Below are positions 34,437-43,638 of a stretch of DNA of 64,000 nt, in pieces; position 1 is the stretch's first letter, and the number at the start of each line of letters is the position of its first letter. The stretch is from Marinilabilia sp. UBA5340 (GTDB lineage: Bacteria; Bacteroidota; Bacteroidia; Bacteroidales; Marinilabiliaceae): positions 30,950 through 94,949 of the forward strand of contig DHQK01000129.1 in the NCBI GenBank assembly GCA_002411085.1. The letters run 5' to 3'. Both the position numbers and the translations under genes were made by a program. The notes under the pieces were generated by a model. That model searched no databases. It worked only from the letters and a program-made list of their open reading frames with translations, and had not been told where the DNA came from.

Positions 34437-35731
34437 GGGTATTAATGTTTGGGTGGGAATTTCCCCCGCATATATCCGGTGGTCTGGGAACAGCTTGTTT
34501 TGGCCTTACCCGGGGGCTTTCCTATATTTCCGATTTGCAGGTTTTGTTTGTTGTGCCAAAAGCTTTTGGTGATGAGGAACAGCATGGAATCAGTTTAATT
34601 GGAGCCAATAAGGTTCCCGTAAAGCATCGAAAACTCAATCTGAAGCACTTTAGCCGCAAACTGGATTACATTGAGGTTGGTTCCCGTATGATGCCATATA
34701 CAGATCCGGATGAATATTTCCAGATACAAAAGTCAAAAAGTGAAAAGAGTGCTTTTCAGTATGTGCAAACGGATGAGTTTGGACAGATTCCGTTTACCGG
34801 AGCTTACGGGGCAAATCTTTTGCAGGAAATCCATAATTATGCCCTGGTGTCCAATGTGATTGCCCAGGACTATGCTTTTGATCTTATTCACGCGCACGAT
34901 TGGTTGACTTATCCCGCAGGAATAGCCGCCAAAGAGGCCACCGGTAAGCCTTTGGTGGTACATGTGCATGCGACCGATTTTGATCGGAGCGGGGGAAGTG
35001 TGAATCCTGTGGTTTTCGATATTGAAAAAAAGGGTATGGAGGCTGCCGACAAAGTGATTGCTGTAAGTAATCTCACACGTCGTACGGTTATAGAAAAATA
35101 TGGAATCAATGCCGATAAGGTGGTTACAGTATACAATGCGGTTGAACCACTGGAGAAAAATGATAAACCTGCATTTCAGAAAGGAACAAATGAAAAAGTG
35201 GTAACTTTTCTCGGACGAATTACCATGCAAAAAGGCCCCGAATATTTTGTAGAAGCAGCTCATCGTGTTTTGCAAAAAACACAAAATGTGCGTTTTGTAA
35301 TGGCTGGTAGCGGCGATATGATGCATCGGATGGTGCGCAGGGCTGCACAGCTCAAAATAATGGACAAGTTTCATTTTACCGGTTTTCTTAGGGGAGAAGA
35401 GGTGTTCAGTATGTTGGCAATGAGTGATCTTTATGTGATGCCTTCTGTTTCCGAACCATTCGGCATTTCTCCGCTGGAAGCCATGCAAAGCAATGTGCCG
35501 GTATTGATATCTCATCAGTCAGGGGTGGCAGAGATTCTTACCTATGCGATCAAAACCAACTTTTGGGATGTAGATGCCATGGCCGATGCAATTTATGGCG
35601 TGCTCAACTATCCGGCACTTTCCAAAATGTTTGTGAAACATGGTAAAGAGGAGGTGGACTCGTTGAAATGGGAAAAGTCGGCACTTGATGTAAAGGCCGT
35701 CTATGATGCTGTTCTGCAGCAATTCTATTAA
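34433..35731 (+). CDS. GT4-family glycosyltransferase, glycogen-locus type
   Basis: This GT-B fold enzyme of 432 residues probably transfers glucose in alpha-glucan synthesis. The N-terminus MFGWEFPPHISGGLGTACFGL resembles GT4/GT5 glycogen synthases. HAHDWLTYPAGIAAKEATGKP, VHATDFDRSG and VAVSNLTRRTVIEKYGI-type segments follow. The C-domain has FLGRITMQKGPEYFVEAA and the E-x7-E nucleotide-sugar motif at E341 and E349 (SEPFGISPLEAM). Whether it makes the glucan backbone, a primer or a related maltosyl step is not shown. The start overlaps the debranching enzyme stop by 4 bases, implying coupled expression. Confidence 0.9.
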   Translation: MRVLMFGWEFPPHISGGLGTACFGLTRGLSYISDLQVLFVVPKAFGDEEQHGISLIGANKVPVKHRKLNLKHFSRKLDYIEVGSRMMPYTDPDEYFQIQKSKSEKSAFQYVQTDEFGQIPFTGAYGANLLQEIHNYALVSNVIAQDYAFDLIHAHDWLTYPAGIAAKEATGKPLVVHVHATDFDRSGGSVNPVVFDIEKKGMEAADKVIAVSNLTRRTVIEKYGINADKVVTVYNAVEPLEKNDKPAFQKGTNEKVVTFLGRITMQKGPEYFVEAAHRVLQKTQNVRFVMAGSGDMMHRMVRRAAQLKIMDKFHFTGFLRGEEVFSMLAMSDLYVMPSVSEPFGISPLEAMQSNVPVLISHQSGVAEILTYAIKTNFWDVDAMADAIYGVLNYPALSKMFVKHGKEEVDSLKWEKSALDVKAVYDAVLQQFY

Positions 35732-35795
35732 TACTGAGGTATTATATGACTATTTTAATAGGTTATTGTAATTCAGAAAAGAAAAGAACAAAAAT

Positions 35796-37178
35796 ATGAA
35801 AACAGTTTGTCTATACTTTCAGGTTCACCAGCCATTCAGATTCAGGAGATATCGATTTTTCGATATAGGAAATGATCATTATTACTTTGATGATTACACC
35901 AATGAATCTATTCTAAACAAGATAGCTGTTAATTGCTATTTACCCACCAATAATTTGTTGCTTAAGCTGATCAGGCAACATAAGGGAAAGTTCAAGGTAG
36001 CTTTCAGTATTACCGGGGTGGCCATTGAGCAATTTAAACTTTATGCTCCGGAAGTGCTGGAAAGTTTCAGAGCACTGGCAGCCACAGGTCAGGTTGAATT
36101 TCTGGCCGAAACTTATGCTCATTCACTGGTAGCTTTAAAAGACGAAGATGCTTTTCGTCAACAGGTCAATATGCACAGTGAAATGGTGGAAGAGCTTTTT
36201 GGGCAGAAACCTGCTGTATTCAGAAATACAGAGCTCATCTATTCCGATCACATCGGGGATATGGTATCCCGCATGGGTTTTAAAGCTATGTTGACGGAGG
36301 GGGCTAAACATGTTCTGGGTTGGAAAAGTCCTAATTTTCTCTATTGTAACACTGTCAATCCCCGGTTGAAAGTTTTGCTCAAAAACTATAAATTGAGTGA
36401 TGATATAGCTTTTCGTTTTGGGAATAAAGAGTGGGATGAGTGGCCACTGACAAGCAGCAAATTTGCCAATTGGGTCAATCAGCTGGATAAAAAGGAGGAG
36501 GTGGTCAATCTTTTTATGGACTATGAGACATTTGGAGAGCATCAGTCCAAAGAGACCGGGATCTTTGAGTTTTTGGAATATCTCCCCAAAGAGATACTGA
36601 GGCATAAGTCACTGAAGTTTGCTACACCTTCGGAAGTGGTTTCCGAGCTTCAGGTTATTGCTCCGGTGAATGTTCCACATCCCATTTCCTGGGCCGATGA
36701 AGAACGTGATCTCACTGCCTGGCTTGGAAATGAGATGCAACAAGAGGCTTTCGATAAGTTATATGCTCTTTTGCCCAAAATGAACAGGTGTACGGATTCC
36801 AGACTTTTGAAGGACTGGAACTATCTGCAATGTAGTGACCATTTTTATTACATGTGTACCAAGTTTTTTTCTGATGGAGATGTGCATGCTTATTTTAATC
36901 CTTATGAAACACCTTATGAGGCATTTATCAATTACATGAATGTTCTGAGTGATTTCTCCATCCGATTGAATGCAGCGGTTCCCTTTAGCTCAGAAGAAAA
37001 AGAATTGGCCAACTTAGCTGGTATTCTGGAAGACCGTGATGAAAAAATAAAAAAACTGGAAGAGGAGTTGCAAAAACTCCGGAGCAGAAAGAAAAAGAAA
37101 CCTGCTCCGAAAACTTCATCTGCCACGGAGAAGAAAAAAACTCCAAAAGCAGCCGCAAACGTGAAGAGTAAGAAGTAA
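35796..37178 (+). CDS. GH57 alpha-amylase, cytosolic, with basic tail
   Basis: The 460-residue protein is a family 57 glycoside hydrolase. The five conserved regions are visible: HQPFRFRRY, GQVEFLAETYAHS, the probable nucleophile E146 in FRNTELIYSDHIGDM, the probable acid D242 in FMDYETFGEH, and a C-terminal helical region. It has no signal peptide, so it cuts intracellular glucans or maltodextrins. The last 45 or so residues are unusual: a predicted short coiled coil (KIKKLEEELQKL) then a Lys/Ala/Pro-rich tail. It lies between the GT4 gene (64 bases) and the synthase-phosphorylase fusion (21 bases). Confidence 0.93.
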   Translation: MKTVCLYFQVHQPFRFRRYRFFDIGNDHYYFDDYTNESILNKIAVNCYLPTNNLLLKLIRQHKGKFKVAFSITGVAIEQFKLYAPEVLESFRALAATGQVEFLAETYAHSLVALKDEDAFRQQVNMHSEMVEELFGQKPAVFRNTELIYSDHIGDMVSRMGFKAMLTEGAKHVLGWKSPNFLYCNTVNPRLKVLLKNYKLSDDIAFRFGNKEWDEWPLTSSKFANWVNQLDKKEEVVNLFMDYETFGEHQSKETGIFEFLEYLPKEILRHKSLKFATPSEVVSELQVIAPVNVPHPISWADEERDLTAWLGNEMQQEAFDKLYALLPKMNRCTDSRLLKDWNYLQCSDHFYYMCTKFFSDGDVHAYFNPYETPYEAFINYMNVLSDFSIRLNAAVPFSSEEKELANLAGILEDRDEKIKKLEEELQKLRSRKKKKPAPKTSSATEKKKTPKAAANVKSKK

Positions 37179-37199
37179 GTTTTTGATTTAAAACATAGT

Positions 37200-40100
37200 A
37201 TGATGGATAGTTTTCTGAAACCGGATTTTGTTTTTGAGACAAGTTGGGAAGTGTGTAATAAGACCGGTGGTATTCACACCGTGCTTTCTTCTAAAGCCAG
37301 TACTTTGGTGGATCAGTTCCGTGATAATGTAATATTTGTTGGGCCTGATGTGTGGCGGGGGCCGCATAAGAATCCGGAATTTTTGCCGGATCCTTCCTTG
37401 TTTCCCGGATGGCAAAATGTTTTAGCACAGGAGGGGCTGAGAGTCAAGACAGGTCGCTGGAATATTCCCGGTCAACCTGTGGTGTTGTTGGTCGACTTTA
37501 GTCCTTTTGTGGCAAAGAAGAATGAAATTCTGGCCGGTTTTTGGGAAAGTTTTAAGCTGGACAGCCTTTCCGGTCAGTGGGACTATGTAGAGCCCGTTTT
37601 GTTTGGCTATGCTGCAGGAATGGTAATTGAAAGCTATTATAAATTTTTCATTCCTGACAGCGAAAAAGTGGTGGCTCATTTTAATGAATGGATGACTGGA
37701 AGTGGAGCGCTGTATCTCAGGCAAAATTTACTTCGCATAGGAACTGTTTTTACTACTCACGCCACCGTTGTCGGACGATCACTCGCCGGACACGGAGCCA
37801 ATATCTATGAGCAGTTGGAGGAGTTGGATCCCGATTCTGTAGCTGGAGAACTGAATGTGGTATCCAAACACTCCATGGAAAAAACCACGGCAGGTAATGT
37901 TGATTGTTTTACCACGGTTTCGGATATTACAGCCCGCGAATGTGCCAGAGTTTTGTCGCGCGATGTCGATGTGGTGACACCCAATGGGTTCAATAATCAA
38001 ATTGTTCCTGTGGCGGAAGAGTACCAGGAGAAACGAAAAAAAGCCCGGGAGAGACTGATTCAGGTTACCGAGGCTTTACTCGGAATCAAAGTGGGAAAGG
38101 ATCCGTTGTTTATTGCCAATAGCGGACGGTATGAGTATCGCAACAAAGGAGCAGATGTTTTTTTGGATGTGCTGAAGAAACTCAATGAAGATGGAACGGG
38201 TGAACGTGAAATTCTGGCCTTCGTTCTCATTCCCGCTAATACTTTTGGGCCCAGAAAAGATCTGATGTCCAGACTTGCCGGAGGAAATGTTGACCAACCA
38301 TTGCCTAATCCGTTTCTAACACACGGTCTAAATGATATTGGTTACGACCCCATCATCAATAAAATTCAGGATATACATCTCAGCAATTCAGCGCAGGAAA
38401 GAGTGAAGCTGATATTTGTGCCCAGTTATCTTAATGGGGATGATGGCATTTTCAATGTGCCCTACTATGATTTGTTGATGGGGATGGATCTCACTGTTTT
38501 TCCTTCCTATTACGAGCCTTGGGGATATACCCCTCAGGAAAGTGTTGCCTTTGGAGTTCCCACTGTGACAACCTCTCTGGCCGGGTTTGGATTGTGGTCA
38601 TCCAGTCATTCCAAAAATATTTCGGAAGGAGTGGAGGTGGTTCCCCGCAATGATCATAACTATTCTCAGGTAGTGGATCAGATCGCCGATGTGGTGGAAG
38701 ATTTCTGTCGGAGAGGTGCTGATGAAGTTTCCGGTTACAGAGAAAGAGCCCGCAAACTAGCTTTGATGCTGGAATGGGATTCCCTGATAAAAAATTATTA
38801 CCAGGCATACGATATTGCGCTAAAAGAGGTGAATAACCGACGGGATCAATTCAAGGCAATCAAGCGTGAAGTGCGCATCCGTTATGTGCCTGAAACCAGT
38901 CCCTTACCCGGATGGAAAAAGCTGGTTGTCAAATCGCGCCTGCCTGAGCGCATTAAAGTGCTGCATGAGTTGACCCATAATCTTTGGTGGGCCTGGAATT
39001 ATCCTTTGTTAGAACTCTTCGAATATATTGATCCGGAAATATGGGAAAAAGTTGGTAAAAATCCCGTTCAATTACTGGACAAAGTCTCGTATGACAGATT
39101 GAGTGAGCTTGCAGCCGATCAGTATTTCGTAGACAAACTGGACCAGATCTATACCTGTTTCAGGAAATACATGGATAAGGATTTTACAGAAAACCCACGT
39201 CTCGCCTACTTCAGCATGGAGTACGGTCTGAATAGCGTACTGAAAATTTACTCAGGAGGCCTTGGAATTCTTGCTGGTGATTATCTGAAAGAAGCCAGTG
39301 ACAGGGGAGTGAAAATGGTTGCTGTGGGGCTTTTGTACCGGTTTGGTTATTTTACCCAAAATCTCTCTATCAATGGCGAACAAACAGCCCATTATGAAGC
39401 TCAGGACTTCTCACAGCTGCCGTTGGAAGAGGTTCGCGGAAAAGATGGACATCCTTTATATGTCCATATCGAACTTCCGGGTCGCAGCCTTCAGGCCAAG
39501 GTGTGGAAAGCACAAGTGGGACGCATTCCGCTTTATCTTATGGATACCGATGTGGATCGTAACACTCCCGCTGATCGTCAGATTACGCACCAACTGTATG
39601 GTGGTGACTGGGAGAACAGGCTTAAACAGGAGATTCTGCTTGGAATAGGAGGAATCCGGTTGCTCAAGGCACTCAATGCACATGTGGATATTTACCACAT
39701 TAATGAGGGGCATGCCGCTTTGATAAACGTTGAGCGACTGGTGGATCTGGTTGAGCAGAAATACAGTTTTGCTGAATCTATGGAGATTGTCAGGGCTTCA
39801 TCGCTTTTTACTACTCATACTCCTGTACCTGCAGGTCATGACAAATTTGATGAGGATTTATTCCGGATCTATCTGCGCCATGTTCCCGGCAAACTGAATA
39901 TCACCTGGGATGACTTTATGGACTTAGGCCGGGAGCATCCCGGAGGAGACGAGAAGTTTTCAATGAGTGTACTTGCTGCCAAATCTTCTCAGGAGATGAA
40001 TGGAGTAAGTGCATTGCATGGGGATGTTTCCAGAAAGATGTTTCAATCATTGTGGAAAGGGTATTTCCCTGATGAGTTACATGTGGGCCATGTAACCAAT

Positions 40101-41432
40101 GGAGTGCATTATGGCACCTGGACGGTTTCCGAATGGCAGGAATTTTACAAAAGCGTATTTGGAGAAGCTTTTCTTTCGGATGTATCGGATAAACAATTCT
40201 GGAAAAAGATTTATGATGTGCCCGACAAAGAGATTTGGAAAATCAGGCACATATTGAGGAAGAAACTGATGGATTTTATTCGTCAACGGCTTGAAGGAAG
40301 CATGAGCAAGCGTCATGACTCACCCGGACATATTGTTGAAGTTCTTGATATTTTGGATGAAGATGCGCTTACAATAGGCTTTGCAAGGCGTTTCGCTACC
40401 TACAAACGGGCCCATTTGCTTTTCAGGGATTTGGAAAGATTATCGGAGATTGTCAATGACTTTGAGCGCCCCGTGCAGTTTATTTTTGCCGGGAAGGCGC
40501 ATCCTGCTGATAGTGGAGGGCAGGATTTGATTAAGCACATTGTGGAAATATCAAAACAACCGGAGTTTGTTGGGAAAATCATATTCCTGGAGAATTATGA
40601 CATGGAGCTGGCCAAGCGGTTAGTGAGTGGGGTGGATGTATGGCTGAATACCCCTACAAGGCCTCTGGAGGCCTCTGGTACAAGCGGGCAGAAAGCTGAG
40701 CTGAACGGAGTGCTCAATTTTAGTGTGCTCGATGGTTGGTGGTACGAAGGCTATGAGGAAGAGGCCGGATGGAGCCTTACCGAAAGGCGTTCCTTCGAGA
40801 ATCAGGATTTTCAGGATGATCTGGATGCAGCCACTATTTACAGTATTCTCGAAAATGAAGTTGTGCCTCTTTTTTATGATGTGGATGAGAACGATATCCC
40901 CACAGGCTGGGTCAGGTATATCAAGAATTCTATTGCCCATATTGCTCCTCAGTTTACAACCCGGCGTATGATTGATGACTACCTGAATCGGTTTTACAAT
41001 CCTATGTTTGAGCGTCTCGAGCGATTGTGTCTGAATGACTGTGCACTGGTACATGATATTGCCAGCTGGAAACGTAAAGTTTCTGCCGGATGGAATGATA
41101 TTGAGTTACTGGAAGTCAATATGCCGGATATTGCTCGTCAGGAGTTGGGTATTGGTGATGATTACACAGTAGATGTAAAGTTAAACCTGAAGCAACTGAA
41201 AGGGATTGATGTTGGGCTTGAGATGCTTATTGTGGAGTCTCTGGAAGAAGAGTTTCCTCCCATTTTGCACAAAGAGCCTTTCAATGTAGTGAAGAAAGAG
41301 GGATCAGTAGTTCATTATGAGATGAAGTATAAACTCAACTTGCCGGGATCCTTTAAATTTGGAATTCGGATGTTTCCTAAAAATGAATTTTTGCCACATC
41401 AACAAGACTTTGGGCTTGTGAGATGGTTCTGA
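37200..41432 (+). CDS. Glycogen synthase (GT3-like) - alpha-glucan phosphorylase (GT35) fusion
   Basis: One 1410-residue protein joins the making and breaking of glycogen. Residues 1-about 560 are a GT3-like (eukaryotic-type) glycogen synthase: FETSWEVCNKTGGIHTVLS, HFNEWMTGSGALYLR, TTHATVVGRSLAGHG and the E-x7-E pair E439/E447 in YYEPWGYTPQES. From about 573 (LPERIKVLHELTHNLWWAWN, DUF3417) it is a short-type glucan phosphorylase with YFSMEYGLNS, GGLGILAGDYLKEASD and the pyridoxal-phosphate lysine K1165 in EASGTSGQKAELNG. The fusion is known in Bacteroides relatives. No frameshift is seen. It ends the four-gene run with a terminator. Confidence 0.93.
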   Translation: MMDSFLKPDFVFETSWEVCNKTGGIHTVLSSKASTLVDQFRDNVIFVGPDVWRGPHKNPEFLPDPSLFPGWQNVLAQEGLRVKTGRWNIPGQPVVLLVDFSPFVAKKNEILAGFWESFKLDSLSGQWDYVEPVLFGYAAGMVIESYYKFFIPDSEKVVAHFNEWMTGSGALYLRQNLLRIGTVFTTHATVVGRSLAGHGANIYEQLEELDPDSVAGELNVVSKHSMEKTTAGNVDCFTTVSDITARECARVLSRDVDVVTPNGFNNQIVPVAEEYQEKRKKARERLIQVTEALLGIKVGKDPLFIANSGRYEYRNKGADVFLDVLKKLNEDGTGEREILAFVLIPANTFGPRKDLMSRLAGGNVDQPLPNPFLTHGLNDIGYDPIINKIQDIHLSNSAQERVKLIFVPSYLNGDDGIFNVPYYDLLMGMDLTVFPSYYEPWGYTPQESVAFGVPTVTTSLAGFGLWSSSHSKNISEGVEVVPRNDHNYSQVVDQIADVVEDFCRRGADEVSGYRERARKLALMLEWDSLIKNYYQAYDIALKEVNNRRDQFKAIKREVRIRYVPETSPLPGWKKLVVKSRLPERIKVLHELTHNLWWAWNYPLLELFEYIDPEIWEKVGKNPVQLLDKVSYDRLSELAADQYFVDKLDQIYTCFRKYMDKDFTENPRLAYFSMEYGLNSVLKIYSGGLGILAGDYLKEASDRGVKMVAVGLLYRFGYFTQNLSINGEQTAHYEAQDFSQLPLEEVRGKDGHPLYVHIELPGRSLQAKVWKAQVGRIPLYLMDTDVDRNTPADRQITHQLYGGDWENRLKQEILLGIGGIRLLKALNAHVDIYHINEGHAALINVERLVDLVEQKYSFAESMEIVRASSLFTTHTPVPAGHDKFDEDLFRIYLRHVPGKLNITWDDFMDLGREHPGGDEKFSMSVLAAKSSQEMNGVSALHGDVSRKMFQSLWKGYFPDELHVGHVTNGVHYGTWTVSEWQEFYKSVFGEAFLSDVSDKQFWKKIYDVPDKEIWKIRHILRKKLMDFIRQRLEGSMSKRHDSPGHIVEVLDILDEDALTIGFARRFATYKRAHLLFRDLERLSEIVNDFERPVQFIFAGKAHPADSGGQDLIKHIVEISKQPEFVGKIIFLENYDMELAKRLVSGVDVWLNTPTRPLEASGTSGQKAELNGVLNFSVLDGWWYEGYEEEAGWSLTERRSFENQDFQDDLDAATIYSILENEVVPLFYDVDENDIPTGWVRYIKNSIAHIAPQFTTRRMIDDYLNRFYNPMFERLERLCLNDCALVHDIASWKRKVSAGWNDIELLEVNMPDIARQELGIGDDYTVDVKLNLKQLKGIDVGLEMLIVESLEEEFPPILHKEPFNVVKKEGSVVHYEMKYKLNLPGSFKFGIRMFPKNEFLPHQQDFGLVRWF

Positions 41433-41448
41433 TTTCCAGAAAATATTG

Positions 41449-41493
41449 TCGCCACTTCTACCATTACTCCATGGCCTGAAGTGGCGATCTTTT
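41449..41493. terminator. Terminator between the glycogen operon and glgB
   Basis: TCGCCACTTC (41449-41458) and GAAGTGGCGA (41478-41487) form a perfect 10-bp stem with a 19-base loop, followed by TCTTTT. The minus-strand flank is ATATTTTC, so it may also end the convergent glgB transcript. Confidence 0.8.
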
Positions 41494-41540
41494 GTTGATA
41501 CATTTGTTTGTCAAAAGCGCTTTTTATCCTGAGGATTGTT

Positions 41541-43559
41541 TCAGTGCACCCTCGGTGTCGGGATCTTTTTCAGAATAAGACCAGTGCGGTTGGGAAGATA
41601 GAGCTTGAGCTGATGCCCGTTGTTTGGATTTCCGCCTACCGGTTCGGTAAAATGAAGAGTTGATGTTTCAATGCGGTCGAAACCTCCATATTCGGGATTG
41701 TCAGAATTTAATAATACCTTATACTTTCCGGGAGCTGTCGGAATTCCATAGTCGGGGAATGATGCAGATGGATGAAAATTGAATACCATCAGGAAATCGC
41801 CTCTGTTAAAAGCCAGTATTTTGTCGTGCTCATTGGCCAGGTTGAGATAGACTGGCAGTGGGCTGAGGATTTTTTCATTGACGACTTTATGTACCATTGC
41901 CTTGTCAAAGGCTGCCAGCCATTCATATTTTAATTTCTCATCATCGGCAAGGCTCCATTGTCGTCTGGCATATTTGTACGACCAGTTATTGCCTGCTCTG
42001 GGGAAGTCGATCCATTCGGGATGCCCAAATTCATTTCCCATAAAATTCAGGTAACCCCCGTTGGCAGTGGTAAGGGTTGCCAAACGAATTATCTTATGCA
42101 ACGAAATTGCCCGATCGATAATCAAACTCGGCGTATCTTTACTCATGGAATCGTACATCTCCTTGTCGGCCAGTCGAAAAATGATGGTCTTGTCACCGAC
42201 CAATGCCTGGTCGTGTGATTCAGCATACGATATGGTTCGTTCCTCTGGCCGGTGTTGGGTCAGTTCATGGAAAATGGAAGCCATGTTCCAGTGCTCGTCC
42301 GGCTGATCTTTGATCAGTTTGATCCAAAAATCCGGAACTCCCATAGACAAACGAAAGTTAAATCCCAATCCGCCATCTTCAGGAGGACTCACTACTCCGG
42401 GGAAACCGCTCATTTCCTCTGCAATGGTGACCGCATTGGGTTTGATTTTATGAATCAGATGATTTGCCAGCATCAGGTAAACCAGCGCATTCTTGTCCTG
42501 ACTTCCATCGAAATAGTCGTTGTAGCTGGTAAATGCTTTTTCCAGTCCGTGATGCGTATAAAGCATACTGGTTACACCATCAAACCGAAAACCGTCGAAG
42601 TGAAATTCTTCAATCCAGTAGCGGCAGTTGGAAAGCAGAAATGCCAGAACTTCCCGTTTCCCATAGTCAAAGCAGCGGGAATCCCAGGCTGAATGAAAGC
42701 CTCTGTCGCCCGGATAAAAATACTGATCCAGTGTGCCATCAAAACGGCTCAATCCTTCCTCTTCATTTTTTACGGCATGCGAATGTACGATGTCCATTAT
42801 TACAGCCAGTCCCATCTCGTGCGCTTTGTTAATCAGGTTTTTCAAGTCTTCGGGGGTTCCAAAGCGGCTACTGGCTGCAAAAAAGTTTGAGACATGATAT
42901 CCAAAGCTTCCATAATAGGGATGTTCCTGGATGGCCATGAGCTGAATCATATTGTAACCCGCTTCTTTGATCCGAGGAAGAACCGTTTGGGTGAATTCCT
43001 GAAAGGAACCTACTTTTTCGCCTTCCTGTGCCATGCCTACATGGGCTTCATAAATGAGAGGGTGTCTGAATTGCGGAAGAAACTTCCGGTCAGTCCATTG
43101 ATAGGGTTCTTTAGGCTGCCACACCTGGGCACTAAACAAAAGTGTCTGGGGATCCTGAATCACCCGCTCTGCGTAAGCAGGTATCCGAAACCCTGATCCA
43201 AATTCCCATTCTACAAAAAGCTTATAATGATCTCTGTGTTTGAAAGTGTTGGGAGGTACAAAAATTTCCCAGATACCATGGTCTCTTTGTTGGAGCCGAT
43301 ATGTTTTGTGAGGTTTCCAGTCACAGAAATCACCGATGAGGTATACGGCTTTTGCATGGGGAGCCCATTCGCGGAAAACCCAGCCGTTACTATAGGGATG
43401 CAAACCGAAAAACAGATGCTTGCCAGCGAAATTTTCAATTCCGTTATGGGAATCATTCAGCTCTTCAATGATGTCATTGTAATCAGAACGGGTGGCTTCA
43501 ATGAATCCCTGATAAGGAGCAAGCCAACTGTCTTTCTCTATTAAGGGGATATTTTTCAT
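41541..43559 (-). CDS. glgB: 1,4-alpha-glucan branching enzyme GlgB
   Basis: GlgB makes the alpha-1,6 branches of glycogen. The 672-residue GH13 protein resembles the eukaryotic/plant branch of the family rather than the E. coli type. It has an N-terminal CBM48 domain (FGLHPYSNGWVFREWAP), a TIM barrel with the probable nucleophile D327 (FRFDGVTSM), acid E381 (TIAEEMSG) and D450 (YAESHDQALVGDK), and a C-terminal beta domain. It is transcribed against the four-gene glycogen run and completes the pathway. A 9-bp inverted repeat (43589-43616) lies 30 bases before its start. Confidence 0.95.
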   Translation of the reverse strand: MKNIPLIEKDSWLAPYQGFIEATRSDYNDIIEELNDSHNGIENFAGKHLFFGLHPYSNGWVFREWAPHAKAVYLIGDFCDWKPHKTYRLQQRDHGIWEIFVPPNTFKHRDHYKLFVEWEFGSGFRIPAYAERVIQDPQTLLFSAQVWQPKEPYQWTDRKFLPQFRHPLIYEAHVGMAQEGEKVGSFQEFTQTVLPRIKEAGYNMIQLMAIQEHPYYGSFGYHVSNFFAASSRFGTPEDLKNLINKAHEMGLAVIMDIVHSHAVKNEEEGLSRFDGTLDQYFYPGDRGFHSAWDSRCFDYGKREVLAFLLSNCRYWIEEFHFDGFRFDGVTSMLYTHHGLEKAFTSYNDYFDGSQDKNALVYLMLANHLIHKIKPNAVTIAEEMSGFPGVVSPPEDGGLGFNFRLSMGVPDFWIKLIKDQPDEHWNMASIFHELTQHRPEERTISYAESHDQALVGDKTIIFRLADKEMYDSMSKDTPSLIIDRAISLHKIIRLATLTTANGGYLNFMGNEFGHPEWIDFPRAGNNWSYKYARRQWSLADDEKLKYEWLAAFDKAMVHKVVNEKILSPLPVYLNLANEHDKILAFNRGDFLMVFNFHPSASFPDYGIPTAPGKYKVLLNSDNPEYGGFDRIETSTLHFTEPVGGNPNNGHQLKLYLPNRTGLILKKIPTPRVH

Positions 43560-43588
43560 ATTATGGGTTTTAGCCTGATCATTTCAGG

Positions 43589-43616
43589 TTAATGCAAGAT
43601 AAGGAAATTGCATTAA
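43589..43616 (-). promoter_or_regulatory. Inverted repeat over presumed glgB promoter
   Basis: TTAATGCAA (43589-43597) and TTGCATTAA (43608-43616) are perfect 9-bp inverted repeats with a 10-base spacer. On the minus strand the spacer and right arm contain TATCTTGC, a -7-like element. It could be an operator or an mRNA hairpin in the glgB leader. Confidence 0.5.
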
Positions 43617-43638
43617 AGGGACAGGTTTTTTTCAACAA

